Of a stretch of DNA of 59,712 nt, positions 7,928-16,270 are shown piece after piece. Under the pieces are notes generated by a model, which made no database searches, was not told the DNA's origin, and worked only from the letters and a program-made list of their open reading frames with translations. Both the position numbers and the translations under genes were made by a program. How positions within the stretch are numbered: the first letter of the stretch is position 1; every line of letters starts with the position of its first letter. The DNA is from JAWLGJ01 sp041685145 (lineage in GTDB: Bacteria > Pseudomonadota > Alphaproteobacteria > Rhodospirillales > Magnetospirillaceae): NCBI GenBank assembly GCA_041685145.1, contig JAWLGJ010000018.1, positions 1 to 59,712 of the forward strand, read 5' to 3'.

Positions 7928-9952
7928 ATGGCAAACCATCCGTCCGCACCCCGCGTCGCCGCGCTCGTCGGCCCCTTCGCCAGCGGCAAGACCAGCCTCC
8001 TCGAAGCCCTGCTGTTCGCCACCGAGGCCATCCCCCGCCAGGGGCGGATCAAGGACGGCAACACCGTCGGCGACGCCGGCCCCGAGGCCCGCGACCGCCA
8101 GATGAGCGTCGAGGTCAACATCGCCCGCACCGCCTATCTGGATGACACCTGGACCTTTCTGGACTGCCCCGGCTCGATCGAATTCGTCCAGGACGCCTAC
8201 AACGCCCTGACCGTCGCCGACGCGGCGGTGGTGGTGTGCGAGCCCGACCCCGCCCGCGCGATCATGGTGTCGCCGATCCTGAAGTTTCTCGACGAGCACA
8301 AGATCCCCCACTTCCTGTTCGTCAACAAGGTCGACACCGGCCAGGTGCGCCTGCGCGAGACGCTGGAGGCGTTGCAGGCGGTGTCGGACCGGCCGCTGGT
8401 GCTGCGCGAACTGCCCATCCGCGAGGGCGACCGCATCACCGGCTATGTCGATCTGGTTAGCGAACGCGCTTATAAATACAAGCCCGGACAGCCGTCGGAC
8501 CTCATCAAGCTTCCCGAGGGCGAGAAGGAAGAGGAGGAACTGGCCCGCCAGGAGATGCTGGAGAACCTCGCCGACCTCGACGACCACCTGCTGGAGGAAC
8601 TGCTGGAGGACGTCGTCCCCCCGACCGAGGAAATTTATCAAAGCCTGTCGAAGGATCTGTCCGAGGATCTGATCGTGCCGGTGTTCTTTGGCTCGGCCGA
8701 GCAGAACGGCGGCATCAACCGCCTGCTGAAGGCGCTGCGCCACGAGACCCCCCAGCCGCAGGCGACCGGCGACCGCCTCGGCCTCGCCGCCGAGGGCGGC
8801 GCGCTGGCGCGGGCCTTCAAGACCGTCCACGCCCAGCACACCGGCAAGCTCACCTTCGCCCGCATCTGGCGGGGCGAGTTCGCCGACGGCCAGACCATCG
8901 GCGACGAGCGCGTCTCGGGCCTCTACACCATGCCGGCGGGCAAGCTGACCAAGACGGCGCAGGCCGGGTCCGGCGAGGTGGTGGCGTTCGGCAAGCTGGA
9001 GGCGGTGAAGACCGGCGACTGGATCGGCGCCGCCGACGCCACCGCCGAGACCTGGCCGGCGGCCCTGCCGCCGCTGTTCTCGATGGCGCTGCACGCCGAG
9101 AAGAAGGCCGACGAGGTCAAGCTGACCGGCGCCCTGGCCCGGCTGTGCGAGGAGGATCCGTCGCTGTCGGTGGAGCAGAACCCCGAAATCGGCGAATTGG
9201 TGCTGTGGGGCCAGGGCGACATTCACCTGCAGGTGTCGGTCGAGAAGCTGAAGAGCCGCTTCCACCTCGACGTCGTCACGCGCAAGCCGCAGGTGCCCTA
9301 CCGCGAGACCATCCGCAAGTCCGCCTCCGTCCACGGCCGCCATAAGAAGCAGACCGGCGGCCACGGGCAGTTCGGCGACGTCTATATCGACATCAAGCCG
9401 CTGCCGCGCGGCGAGGGCTTCGCCTTCACCGACACCATCGTCGGCGGCGTCGTGCCGAAGCAGTTCATCCCCGCCGTCGAGGAGGGCGTGAAGGACTATC
9501 TGCGCCAGGGGCCGCTGGGCTTTCCCGTCGTGGACGTGGCGGTGATGCTGACCAGCGGCTCGTACCACAGCGTCGACTCCTCCGACATGGCCTTCAAGAC
9601 CGCCGCCCGCATCGCCATGACCGAGGGCATGGCGCAGTGCCAGCCGGTGCTGCTGGAGCCCATCCTGCGCGTCGAGATCGCGCTGCCCAACGAGTTCACC
9701 TCGAAGCTGCAGCGCGTCATCGCCGGGCGGCGCGGCCAGATCCTCGGCTTCGACGCCAAGCCGGGGTGGAGCGGCTGGGATGTCGTGCAGGCCTCGCTGC
9801 CGCAGGCCGAAATGCACGACCTCATCGTCGAGTTGCGCTCGCTGACGATGGGCGTGGGCACCTTCTCGTGGCGCTTCGATCACCTGCAGGAACTGATGGG
9901 CCGCGAAAGCGACAAGGTGGTGGAGGAACGCAAGGCCGCCCTGGCGGGCTGA
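7928..9952 (+). CDS. Elongation factor G-like translational GTPase
   Basis: A 674-residue paralogue of EF-G. The GTPase motifs are GPFASGKT (G1, residues 12-19), DCPG (G3) and NKVD (G4), followed by EF-G domains II to V; GGHGQFGDVYIDIKP marks domain IV. It belongs to the EF-G-like group that many bacteria carry besides the essential fusA, and it is shorter than canonical EF-G (about 690-700). It stands alone, away from the str operon (rpsL-rpsG-fusA-tuf), supporting a non-housekeeping role. The ATG at 7928 has GGGAGG 7 bases upstream and is preferred over 7904. Its precise role in translation is not evident. Confidence 0.85.
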   Translation: MANHPSAPRVAALVGPFASGKTSLLEALLFATEAIPRQGRIKDGNTVGDAGPEARDRQMSVEVNIARTAYLDDTWTFLDCPGSIEFVQDAYNALTVADAAVVVCEPDPARAIMVSPILKFLDEHKIPHFLFVNKVDTGQVRLRETLEALQAVSDRPLVLRELPIREGDRITGYVDLVSERAYKYKPGQPSDLIKLPEGEKEEEELARQEMLENLADLDDHLLEELLEDVVPPTEEIYQSLSKDLSEDLIVPVFFGSAEQNGGINRLLKALRHETPQPQATGDRLGLAAEGGALARAFKTVHAQHTGKLTFARIWRGEFADGQTIGDERVSGLYTMPAGKLTKTAQAGSGEVVAFGKLEAVKTGDWIGAADATAETWPAALPPLFSMALHAEKKADEVKLTGALARLCEEDPSLSVEQNPEIGELVLWGQGDIHLQVSVEKLKSRFHLDVVTRKPQVPYRETIRKSASVHGRHKKQTGGHGQFGDVYIDIKPLPRGEGFAFTDTIVGGVVPKQFIPAVEEGVKDYLRQGPLGFPVVDVAVMLTSGSYHSVDSSDMAFKTAARIAMTEGMAQCQPVLLEPILRVEIALPNEFTSKLQRVIAGRRGQILGFDAKPGWSGWDVVQASLPQAEMHDLIVELRSLTMGVGTFSWRFDHLQELMGRESDKVVEERKAALAG

Positions 9953-9968
9953 CGGGCGCTCAGCCCGC
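9944..9968. terminator. Bidirectional hairpin at convergent stop codons
   Basis: A perfect 9-bp inverted repeat, GCGGGCTGA at 9944-9952 and TCAGCCCGC at 9960-9968, with a 7-base loop. Each arm contains the stop codon of one of the two convergent genes (EF-G-like and antiporter). There is no T-run, so it may act as a weak terminator or transcript-end stabiliser in both directions. Confidence 0.5.
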
Positions 9969-10904
9969 GTACAACCAGCCGGCGTAACCGGCATAGACGA
10001 CCAGGAAGCCGGCGCCCTCGGCGCGGGTGATGCGCCAGCCGGTGGCCATCACCGGCAGCGCCAGCAGCATCACGCCCAGAAGCACCCAGATATCGACGGC
10101 GGCGATGCGCGGCGCCACCGACAACGGCGTCACCATCGCCGTCACCCCCAGGATGCCGAAGAAATTGAAGATGCCGCTGCCGACGGCGTTGCCCACCGCC
10201 ACCTCGGCATGGCCGCGCACCGCCGCCACCAGCGAGGTCGCCATTTCCGGCAGCGAAGTACCCACCGCCACCAGCGTCAGCCCGATCACCGCCTGCGGCA
10301 CCCCGGCGGCGACGGCCACCGCGACGGCGCCCTCGACCAGCCAGTCCGCCCCCACCACCAGGCCGACGAAGCCCCCGGCCACGAACGCCCAGGCGGCCAA
10401 GGGGCGCATGTCACCGGCGAACTCCTCCGCCTCCTCGGCGTAGAAGCTGCCCGCCGCTTGGCTGCGGGAGTGGAAATAGGTGTAGAGCAGATAGCCGACC
10501 AGCCCCGCCAACAGCAACGCCCCCTGCCAGCGGGTCACCATTCCGGTCTGCGCCACGATCAGCACCGCCACCGTCGCCACCAGCAAGACCCCGCCGTCGC
10601 GCAGCACCGCCGCGCGCGAACTGGCCAGCGGCCGAATCAGCGCCGACGCCCCGAGAATCAGCAGCATGTTGGCGATGTTGCTGCCCACCACATTGCCCAG
10701 CACGATGTCGGGTTCGCCCCGCGCCGCCGCCTGCAGCGACACCACCAGTTCTGGCGCCGAGGTGCCGGCGGCGACCACCGTCAGGCCGATGACCAGCGGC
10801 GACACGCCGTGACGCCGGGCCACGCTGACGGCGCCACGCACCAGGCCCTCCCCGCCGAGGAAGAGCAGCACCAGGCCGCCGGCGATTAACGCGAATTCGT
10901 ACAT
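9960..10904 (-). CDS. Calcium/sodium antiporter, CaCA family (YrbG-like)
   Basis: A 314-residue inner-membrane cation antiporter with about ten transmembrane segments in two inverted halves. Each half has the alpha-repeat motifs: GTSAPELVVSLQAA with GNVVGSNIANMLLILG, and GTSLPEMATSLVAA with GNAVGSGIFNFFGILG. The acidic residues of the two PE motifs bind the cation in the family. The ATG at 10904 (MYEFALIAGG) is preferred over the upstream 10958 since it begins directly at the first membrane helix. It exchanges Ca2+ or K+/Na+ against Na+ or H+; which ion is not evident. Confidence 0.88.
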   Translation of the reverse strand: MYEFALIAGGLVLLFLGGEGLVRGAVSVARRHGVSPLVIGLTVVAAGTSAPELVVSLQAAARGEPDIVLGNVVGSNIANMLLILGASALIRPLASSRAAVLRDGGVLLVATVAVLIVAQTGMVTRWQGALLLAGLVGYLLYTYFHSRSQAAGSFYAEEAEEFAGDMRPLAAWAFVAGGFVGLVVGADWLVEGAVAVAVAAGVPQAVIGLTLVAVGTSLPEMATSLVAAVRGHAEVAVGNAVGSGIFNFFGILGVTAMVTPLSVAPRIAAVDIWVLLGVMLLALPVMATGWRITRAEGAGFLVVYAGYAGWLYAG

Positions 10905-11031
10905 CGTCCCCCTGTCCCACGGGCACGCAACAGGGCCACGGCCGCCTGACGCTGTCAACAGGCATGGCGTCGTTGACTTGCGCCGCCGCCACCGCCACCC
11001 TTGACCAACGTTTTAGATCAAGCGGGGTGTC

Positions 11032-11256
11032 ATGCCCGACTCCGAGGCGCAGTACCGCCGCCACGAAGAGTATGTGGACCTGCCGGTTATCGGCTACACC
11101 GTCTGGTGGCACGAGGCGAAGGGTCTGCAATGGGCCGGGCGAATGCCCGAACGCCACGCCGACATGGTGGTGGCACAGTTGCGCATCATCGCCGGCGCCG
11201 GCTATTGGAAGGCGCCGCTTTACCATTGGGATCTCCTTCTCAGCCCCGACCCCTGA
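11032..11256 (+). CDS. Small hypothetical protein, 74 residues
   Basis: I do not recognise this protein. It is rich in Trp, Tyr and His (for example YTVWWHEAKGLQWAG and YWKAPLYHWD), has no signal peptide or membrane segment, and its codon use matches its neighbours. GGGGTG lies just before the ATG. It is followed by a hairpin CCCGCC-CGTT-GGCGGG (about 11265-11280) without a T-run and then, 61 bases later, by an SDR gene, with which it may be cotranscribed. The intergenic space to the left (10905-11031) is a divergent promoter region with the antiporter gene. Confidence 0.55.
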   Translation: MPDSEAQYRRHEEYVDLPVIGYTVWWHEAKGLQWAGRMPERHADMVVAQLRIIAGAGYWKAPLYHWDLLLSPDP

Positions 11257-11317
11257 CGGAACCCGCCCGTTGGCGGGCTGTTGGCTGCCTTGGCGGCCAA
11301 ACGCTTGGGAGACGCCG

Positions 11318-12352
11318 ATGCCGAAAGGATCGCGGCGCCAGGCGCCGGTGGTGGCGATCACCGGCGCGTCGGGGGGCGTCGGGCGCGCGGTGGCGCGGGC
11401 CTTCGCCCGCCGGGGCGCCCGGCTGGGCCTGATCGCCCGTGGGATGGACGGCCTTCGCGCCACCCGCGCCGAGGCCGTGGGTTTGGGCGCCGAGGCCCTG
11501 GCGCTGCCCGCCGACGTCGCCGATGCCGATGCCGTCGCCGCCGCCGCCGACCGTCTTGCCGCCCGCTTCGGCGGCGTGGACGTCTGGATCAACAACGCCA
11601 TGACCACCGTTTTCGCGCCGCTGAGCGCGATGACGGCGGCGGAATTCCGGCGCGCCACCGAGGTCACCTATCTCGGCTGTGTCCACGGCACCCTCGCCGC
11701 CCTGCACCACATGCGCCCGCGCGGCCGCGGCGCCATCGTGCAGGTGGGATCGGCGCTGGCCTATCGCGGGATTCCGTTGCAGGCGGCCTATTGCGGCGCC
11801 AAATTCGCCATTCGCGGCTTCACCGACAGCCTGCGCTGCGAACTGCTGCACGAGGGCAGCGGCATCCGCGTCAGCATGGTGCAGCTTCCGGCCGTGAACA
11901 CGCCGCAATTCCTGTGGTGCCGCACCCACCTGCCCCGCAAGCCCCGCCCCGTGCCGCCGGTCTGCCGGCCCGAGGCGGCGGCGCGTGCGGTCCTCTACGC
12001 CGCCGACCACGCGCCGCGCGAGCTGTGGGTGGGCCGCGCCACCCTGAAGACCATCGCCGGCGCCCTGGCCGCCCCCGCCTTCATGGACCGCTATCTCGCC
12101 GAACGCGCCTATGACGGACAGATGACGGACGGCGCGCCGGAACCGGGACGGCCCGACAACCTGTTCGCGCCCGCCGATGGCGACTTCGGCGCCCACGGCC
12201 CCTTCGACGGCGCCGCCGAGCCCTCGGCGGCGATTATGACGGCGGGGCGGGCGCGGCAGGCGGCGCTGGCCGGCGGGTTGGGTCTGGCGGCGGCAGCGGT
12301 GGGCCTGGGCGTCGTCGGCGGCCGGGGGCTCGCGCGGCGAAGCCGCCGCTGA
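11318..12352 (+). CDS. SDR oxidoreductase with C-terminal membrane segment
   Basis: A 344-residue short-chain dehydrogenase. TGASGGVG binds the nucleotide, NNAM replaces the usual NNAG, and the catalytic Tyr-Lys is in YCGAK. Length and the segment VSMVQLPAVNTPQF are typical of the 'SDR family oxidoreductase' group of about 330 residues rather than of FabG. The last 40 residues form a hydrophobic Ala/Gly/Leu-rich helix followed by RRSRR, suggesting tail anchoring. The ATG at 11318 has GGGAG at a good distance; the frame is open further upstream but without coding character. Substrate unknown. Confidence 0.8.
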   Translation: MPKGSRRQAPVVAITGASGGVGRAVARAFARRGARLGLIARGMDGLRATRAEAVGLGAEALALPADVADADAVAAAADRLAARFGGVDVWINNAMTTVFAPLSAMTAAEFRRATEVTYLGCVHGTLAALHHMRPRGRGAIVQVGSALAYRGIPLQAAYCGAKFAIRGFTDSLRCELLHEGSGIRVSMVQLPAVNTPQFLWCRTHLPRKPRPVPPVCRPEAAARAVLYAADHAPRELWVGRATLKTIAGALAAPAFMDRYLAERAYDGQMTDGAPEPGRPDNLFAPADGDFGAHGPFDGAAEPSAAIMTAGRARQAALAGGLGLAAAAVGLGVVGGRGLARRSRR

Positions 12353-12456
12353 GGCGCCCGACCTCGACGCCACCGCGCCCCAGGCGTTATCCTCCAAGGC
12401 CGGCCTTCTCCGGGAGGTTGGCCACGCGCTTCTCATCCGGGGCCGAAGGAGCCGTC

Positions 12457-13005
12457 ATGGCCGGCGAGGACAATCGCGTCGTTGAGGGCGGCATCGGCGG
12501 TCGCCGCGCCGCCGCGACGCTGGCGCAGCGGGTGGTGGTGTTTGCGCTGCTGTGGGTGGCGCTGGCCGGCGTGTCCGGCGCGGCGCTGGCGGCGGGGGGC
12601 GTGGCCGTGGCGGTGGCGACGGCGGCGAGCCTGCGCCTGAGCCCGTTGCGCGCCGCCCGCCCCCTGCCCCTGCGGGCGCTGCTGCTGATACCGCTGTTCC
12701 TGCGCGAGGCCATCGTCGCCGGCGTCGACGTGGCGCTGCGGGCCCTGCGCCCCAGCCTGCCGATGGACCCGGCCATCCTGCATCACCGCCTGGGAACGGC
12801 ACGGGGGCCGGTGCCGATGGCGCTGGCTTTCCTGGTCAGCGCCCTGCCCGGCACGCTGGCCACCGACTGGCAGGGGCGGTGGCTGCACGTCTACACCATC
12901 GACCGGCATCAGCATTCGCTGCGCAGCATCGCCGCGATGGAGCGGCGCCTGGCCTGGGCGTTGACGCCGCACCGGCAGCGGCCGCCGGGGGGCGGGCGGC
13001 GATGA
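12457..13005 (+). CDS. mrpE: Mrp-type Na+/H+ antiporter subunit E
   Basis: A 182-residue MnhE/MrpE family protein with an N-terminal membrane hairpin and the conserved cytoplasmic part containing LLIPLFLREAIVAGVDVALRAL (written here in part) and LPGTLATDW, the family hallmark. It is the first gene of an eight-gene operon. The ATG at 12457 has GAAGGAG upstream; the stop overlaps the next ATG. MrpE helps assemble the hetero-oligomeric antiporter in the inner membrane. Confidence 0.9.
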   Translation: MAGEDNRVVEGGIGGRRAAATLAQRVVVFALLWVALAGVSGAALAAGGVAVAVATAASLRLSPLRAARPLPLRALLLIPLFLREAIVAGVDVALRALRPSLPMDPAILHHRLGTARGPVPMALAFLVSALPGTLATDWQGRWLHVYTIDRHQHSLRSIAAMERRLAWALTPHRQRPPGGGRR

Positions 13006-13286
13006 TCGACCTGGTCCTGCTGGTGGCGGTGGCGGTGCTGCTGGTGAACGCCGCCGCCGGTATTCTCCGCGCGCTGGTGGGGCCGTCGGCGGCGGATCGC
13101 CTGCTGGCGATCCAGCTTCTCGCCACCACCGGCATCGCCGTGCTGCTGCTGCTGGCCGAGGCGACGCACCAGCCGGCGGCGCGCCTGGTGGCCCTGGTGC
13201 TGGCGATTCTGGCGGCGGCGGCGGCGCTGGCCTTCGTGCGGCGGCTGTGGTGGCGGCTGGGCCCCGGCGAGGAGGGCGGGCCGTGA
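13002..13286 (+). CDS. mrpF: Mrp-type antiporter subunit F
   Basis: A 94-residue protein with three membrane helices. The conserved MrpF core GPSAADRLLAIQLLATTGIA is present. ATGA overlap with mrpE and GTGA overlap with mrpG show translational coupling. It is a small membrane subunit of the Mrp complex. Confidence 0.9.
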   Translation: MIDLVLLVAVAVLLVNAAAGILRALVGPSAADRLLAIQLLATTGIAVLLLLAEATHQPAARLVALVLAILAAAAALAFVRRLWWRLGPGEEGGP

Positions 13287-13588
13287 TCGTGCTGGAGGGC
13301 CTGGCGGCGCTGCTGGTGGCGGTGGGGGTCGCCTTCTTCATCGCCGGCACCGTGGGGCTGCTGCGGTTCCCGGACCTGTTCTCGCGCCTGCACGCGCTGG
13401 TGAAGGCCGACAATCTGGGCATGGGCTTCATCGCCGCCGGGCTGGCCCTGCTGGCCGAGGACGCGGGCACGGTGCTGGTCATCGTCGCCGTGTGGGTGTT
13501 GGCGCTGCTGGCGTCGGTGATGGTCAGCCACCTCGTCGCTCATGCCGCCGTCAGGGAAGGGATGCAGCCGTGGCGCAAGAAGAGATGA
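13283..13588 (+). CDS. mrpG: Mrp-type antiporter subunit G
   Basis: A 101-residue, three-helix MnhG/PhaG family protein. GLLRFPDLFSRLHALVKADN is the family signature. The start is a GTG at 13283 overlapping the stop of mrpF (GTGA); the longer frame from 13247 lies inside mrpF. The stop overlaps the next ATG. Confidence 0.9.
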   Translation: MIVLEGLAALLVAVGVAFFIAGTVGLLRFPDLFSRLHALVKADNLGMGFIAAGLALLAEDAGTVLVIVAVWVLALLASVMVSHLVAHAAVREGMQPWRKKR

Positions 13589-14517
13589 TGCTGCTCATCG
13601 ACGGCGCCGTGGCCGTCGGCTTGGTGTGGATGGCGTTGCGCGCCCTCAACGCGCGCCGCCTGACCGAGGCGGTGATTGTCTTCATCGGCTTTACCGGCGT
13701 CATGGCCCTGGCCTGGGTGCGCCTGCGCGCCCCCGACCTCGCCCTGGCCGAGGCCGCGGTGGGGGCCGGCGTGCTGGTGGTGGTGCTGCTCGACGGGCTG
13801 GGCCGCCTCGCCCATCTGCTGGGGGGGCGCACGCCGCTGCGCGCGGCGGCGGTGGTGCTGCTGCCGCTGCTGTCGCTGGCGCTGGTGGCGGTGCTGCTGC
13901 GCGCCTTGGGCGACCTGCCGTCGGCGGCGACGGGACTCGGGCCGCGGGTGTTCGCGGCGCTGGAGCAATCGGGGGTGGAGAACCCGGTGACGGCGGTGCT
14001 GCTCAACTTCCGCGGCTTCGATACCCTGCTGGAGGTGTTCGTGTTGCTGGGCGCCGCGGTGGCGGTGGCGCTGCTGCGCCCCCTTGACCGGGCATTGCCC
14101 CGGGGCGCCGGGCCCATCACCGCCGGGCCGCCGCAGACACCGATGGCGGACTGGTACCGGCGGCGACTGCTGCCGGTGGCGCTGCTGGTGGCGGTTTATC
14201 TGCTGTGGGCGGGCGGCTCGGCGCCCGGCGGCGCCTTTCAGGCGGGATCGCTGCTGGCGGGGGTGCTGGCGCTGGGCCTGCTGACGGGAACACCGCTGGC
14301 GGGGCGGCCGGCGGCGGCATGGGCGGCGGCGGCGATCGGCCCCGTCGCCTTCGTCCTGGCGGCGCTGCTGTTCGCCGTCGGCGGCCACGGCGTCCTGCAA
14401 TACCCGCCCGGCTGGGCGAAGGCCGCCATTCTGGGGCTCGAAAGCCTGCTGACCGTCTCCATCGCCGCCGCCCTGACCCTGCTGGTGATCGGCATCCCGC
14501 GCCGGAGGCGCCCGTGA
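13585..14517 (+). CDS. mrpB: Fused DUF4040/MbhD-like and MnhB antiporter subunit
   Basis: A 310-residue membrane protein that joins two modules. Residues about 1-90 are DUF4040/MbhD-like (GFTGVMALAWVRLRAPDLAL), a module that in canonical Mrp systems lies at the C-terminal end of MrpA. It is followed by a linker with NPVTAVLLNFRGFDTLLEV, the MbhE/MrpB entry motif, and a C-terminal MnhB domain (SAPGGAFQAGSLLAG). The MrpA tail has thus been moved onto MrpB, consistent with the lack of a full MrpA here. The ATG at 13585 overlaps the mrpG stop. Confidence 0.88.
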   Translation: MMLLIDGAVAVGLVWMALRALNARRLTEAVIVFIGFTGVMALAWVRLRAPDLALAEAAVGAGVLVVVLLDGLGRLAHLLGGRTPLRAAAVVLLPLLSLALVAVLLRALGDLPSAATGLGPRVFAALEQSGVENPVTAVLLNFRGFDTLLEVFVLLGAAVAVALLRPLDRALPRGAGPITAGPPQTPMADWYRRRLLPVALLVAVYLLWAGGSAPGGAFQAGSLLAGVLALGLLTGTPLAGRPAAAWAAAAIGPVAFVLAALLFAVGGHGVLQYPPGWAKAAILGLESLLTVSIAAALTLLVIGIPRRRRP

Positions 14518-14822
14518 CCTCGGCCCTGCTCTACGCCGGCGCCGGCGTCGTCCTTTTCGCGGTGGCGCTGCTGGCCCTGTTCCTGCGCCGGCACCTGCTG
14601 CGCAAGCTGATGGCCGCCAACATCGCCGGCAGCGGCGTCTTCCTGTTCCTGCTCGGCACCGCCGCCGACGGCGACGCCCCCCCCGACCCGGTGCCGCAGG
14701 CGATGGTGCTGACCGGCATCGTCGTCACCGTCTCGGTGACCGCCTATGGCGTGGCGCTGCTGCGGCGCTTTGCCGACGAGACCGGACGGGACACCTTGAC
14801 GGAGGACGGCGGCGGGCCATGA
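14514..14822 (+). CDS. mrpC: Mrp-type antiporter subunit C (NuoK-like)
   Basis: A 102-residue, three-helix protein homologous to NuoK and MnhC, with NIAGSGVFLFLLG and the DPVPQAMVLTGIVVTVSVTA motif. A GTG start at 14514 overlaps the mrpB stop (GTGA) and an ATGA overlap leads into the next gene. In the family the NuoK-like subunit carries part of the ion path. Confidence 0.9.
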   Translation: MTSALLYAGAGVVLFAVALLALFLRRHLLRKLMAANIAGSGVFLFLLGTAADGDAPPDPVPQAMVLTGIVVTVSVTAYGVALLRRFADETGRDTLTEDGGGP

Positions 14823-16270
14823 GCGCGACGCCGATCCTGATGGCGGCGGCGGTGGCCGTGCCGCTGGTGGCGGCGCCCTTGAGCCTGCACCGCGCCTGGG
14901 CCGGCGCCGTCGCCCTGGCGGCCGGCGTCGGCACGACGGCGGCGGCGATCGGGCTGGTGCTGGCGGTGGCGCGCGACGGCGCCGTCCGCCACGCCCTGGG
15001 CGGCTGGCCGGCGCCGCTGGGCATCGTCTGGAATCTCGACGGCCTGGCGGCCATCCTGCTGGCGACGGCGGCGCTGGTCGCCCTGCCGGTGGCGGTCTTC
15101 GCCACCGCCAGCCTGCCGCGCGAGCATCTGGGCCGCGAGGCGCACCGCTTCTGGCCGCCGTTCCTGTTCCTGTGGGCGGGGCTGAACGCCCTGTTCCTGT
15201 CCGGCGACGTGTTCAACATCTATGTCGCGCTGGAACTGGTCAGCCTAGCGGCGGTGATGCTGGTGACCCTGGAGGGGCGCGCCGCCGCCCTGGCGGCGGG
15301 GCTGCGCTATCTGCTGGTGGCGCAGGCGGGGGCGCTGACCTATCTGCTCGGCGTCGCCTTCCTGTACGCCCGCCACGGCACCCTCGACGTCGGCCTGCTG
15401 ACAGCGGCGGCGGCGGTGGGAGACATGCCGACGACGGTGGCGGCGGTGCTGATGACCGGCGGCCTGTTCGCCAAGGCGGCGCTGTTCCCCCTGCACGCCT
15501 GGCTGCCGCCGGCGCACGGCTCCGCCCCCGCCCCCGCCAGCGCCCTGCTGTCGGGCCTGGTGGTGATGGCGGCGGCCTACGTCATCCTGCGGCTGTGGTT
15601 CGACGTCTTCGCCGCCGTCGGCGGGGCGCCGCTGCGCCAGGGGCTGGGGGCGCTGGGGGCGGCGGGGGTGATCTGGGGCTCGCTGCTGGCGCTGTCGCAG
15701 CGGCGGCTGAAGGCGGTGATCGCCTATTCCACCACCGCCCAGATGGGCTATCTGCTGCTGGCCATCCCGCTGGCGGCGCCGGCGGCCGACTGGAGCGCCG
15801 ACCCCTGGGCCGGCGCCATCATGCTCGCGGTCGCCCACGCCTTTGCCAAGGCGGCGATGTTCCTGGCCACCGGCCTCATCATCCAGGCGACGGGGCAGGA
15901 CCGCATCGGCAGTATGCGCGGGGTGGCGCGGCGGATGCCGGTGACCGCCTATGCCATCGGCGTCGCCGGGCTGACGCTGATGGGGCTGCCGCCCAGCGGC
16001 GGCTTCGCCGCCAAGTGGCTGCTGCTGCGCGCCGCCTGGAGCGACGGGCAGTGGTGGTGGGTGCTGGTGCTGCTGGGGGGCGGGCTGCTGGCGGCGGCCT
16101 ATGTGTTCCGCATCATCGGCCCGGCCTTCTCGCATTCCAAGGCCCGCAAGCGCCAGCCGCCGCGGCCGCTGGAGTGGATCGCCCTGGGCATGGCGGCGGC
16201 CTCGCTGCTGATGGGGCTGGCGGCGATGCCGCTGGTGGCGGTGCTGGCGCGGTCCGGAGGCGGGGCATGA
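14819..16270 (+). CDS. mrpD: NuoL/M-like antiporter subunit 1 (MrpD)
   Basis: A 483-residue polytopic protein of the proton-conducting transporter family. The key charged residues of the ion path are present: Glu139 in NIYVALELVSLA (TM5), the Lys of FAKAALFPLHAWLP (TM7) and the Lys of GGFAAKWLL (TM12). It is the most canonical MrpD of the three antiporter-like subunits in this operon. ATGA overlaps at both ends. Confidence 0.88.
   Translation: MSATPILMAAAVAVPLVAAPLSLHRAWAGAVALAAGVGTTAAAIGLVLAVARDGAVRHALGGWPAPLGIVWNLDGLAAILLATAALVALPVAVFATASLPREHLGREAHRFWPPFLFLWAGLNALFLSGDVFNIYVALELVSLAAVMLVTLEGRAAALAAGLRYLLVAQAGALTYLLGVAFLYARHGTLDVGLLTAAAAVGDMPTTVAAVLMTGGLFAKAALFPLHAWLPPAHGSAPAPASALLSGLVVMAAAYVILRLWFDVFAAVGGAPLRQGLGALGAAGVIWGSLLALSQRRLKAVIAYSTTAQMGYLLLAIPLAAPAADWSADPWAGAIMLAVAHAFAKAAMFLATGLIIQATGQDRIGSMRGVARRMPVTAYAIGVAGLTLMGLPPSGGFAAKWLLLRAAWSDGQWWWVLVLLGGGLLAAAYVFRIIGPAFSHSKARKRQPPRPLEWIALGMAAASLLMGLAAMPLVAVLARSGGGA

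Noticed and set aside
11265..11280. A terminator between the 74-residue gene and the SDR gene
   Set aside because: The CCCGCC-CGTT-GGCGGG hairpin has only six pairs and no T-run, common by chance at this GC content.
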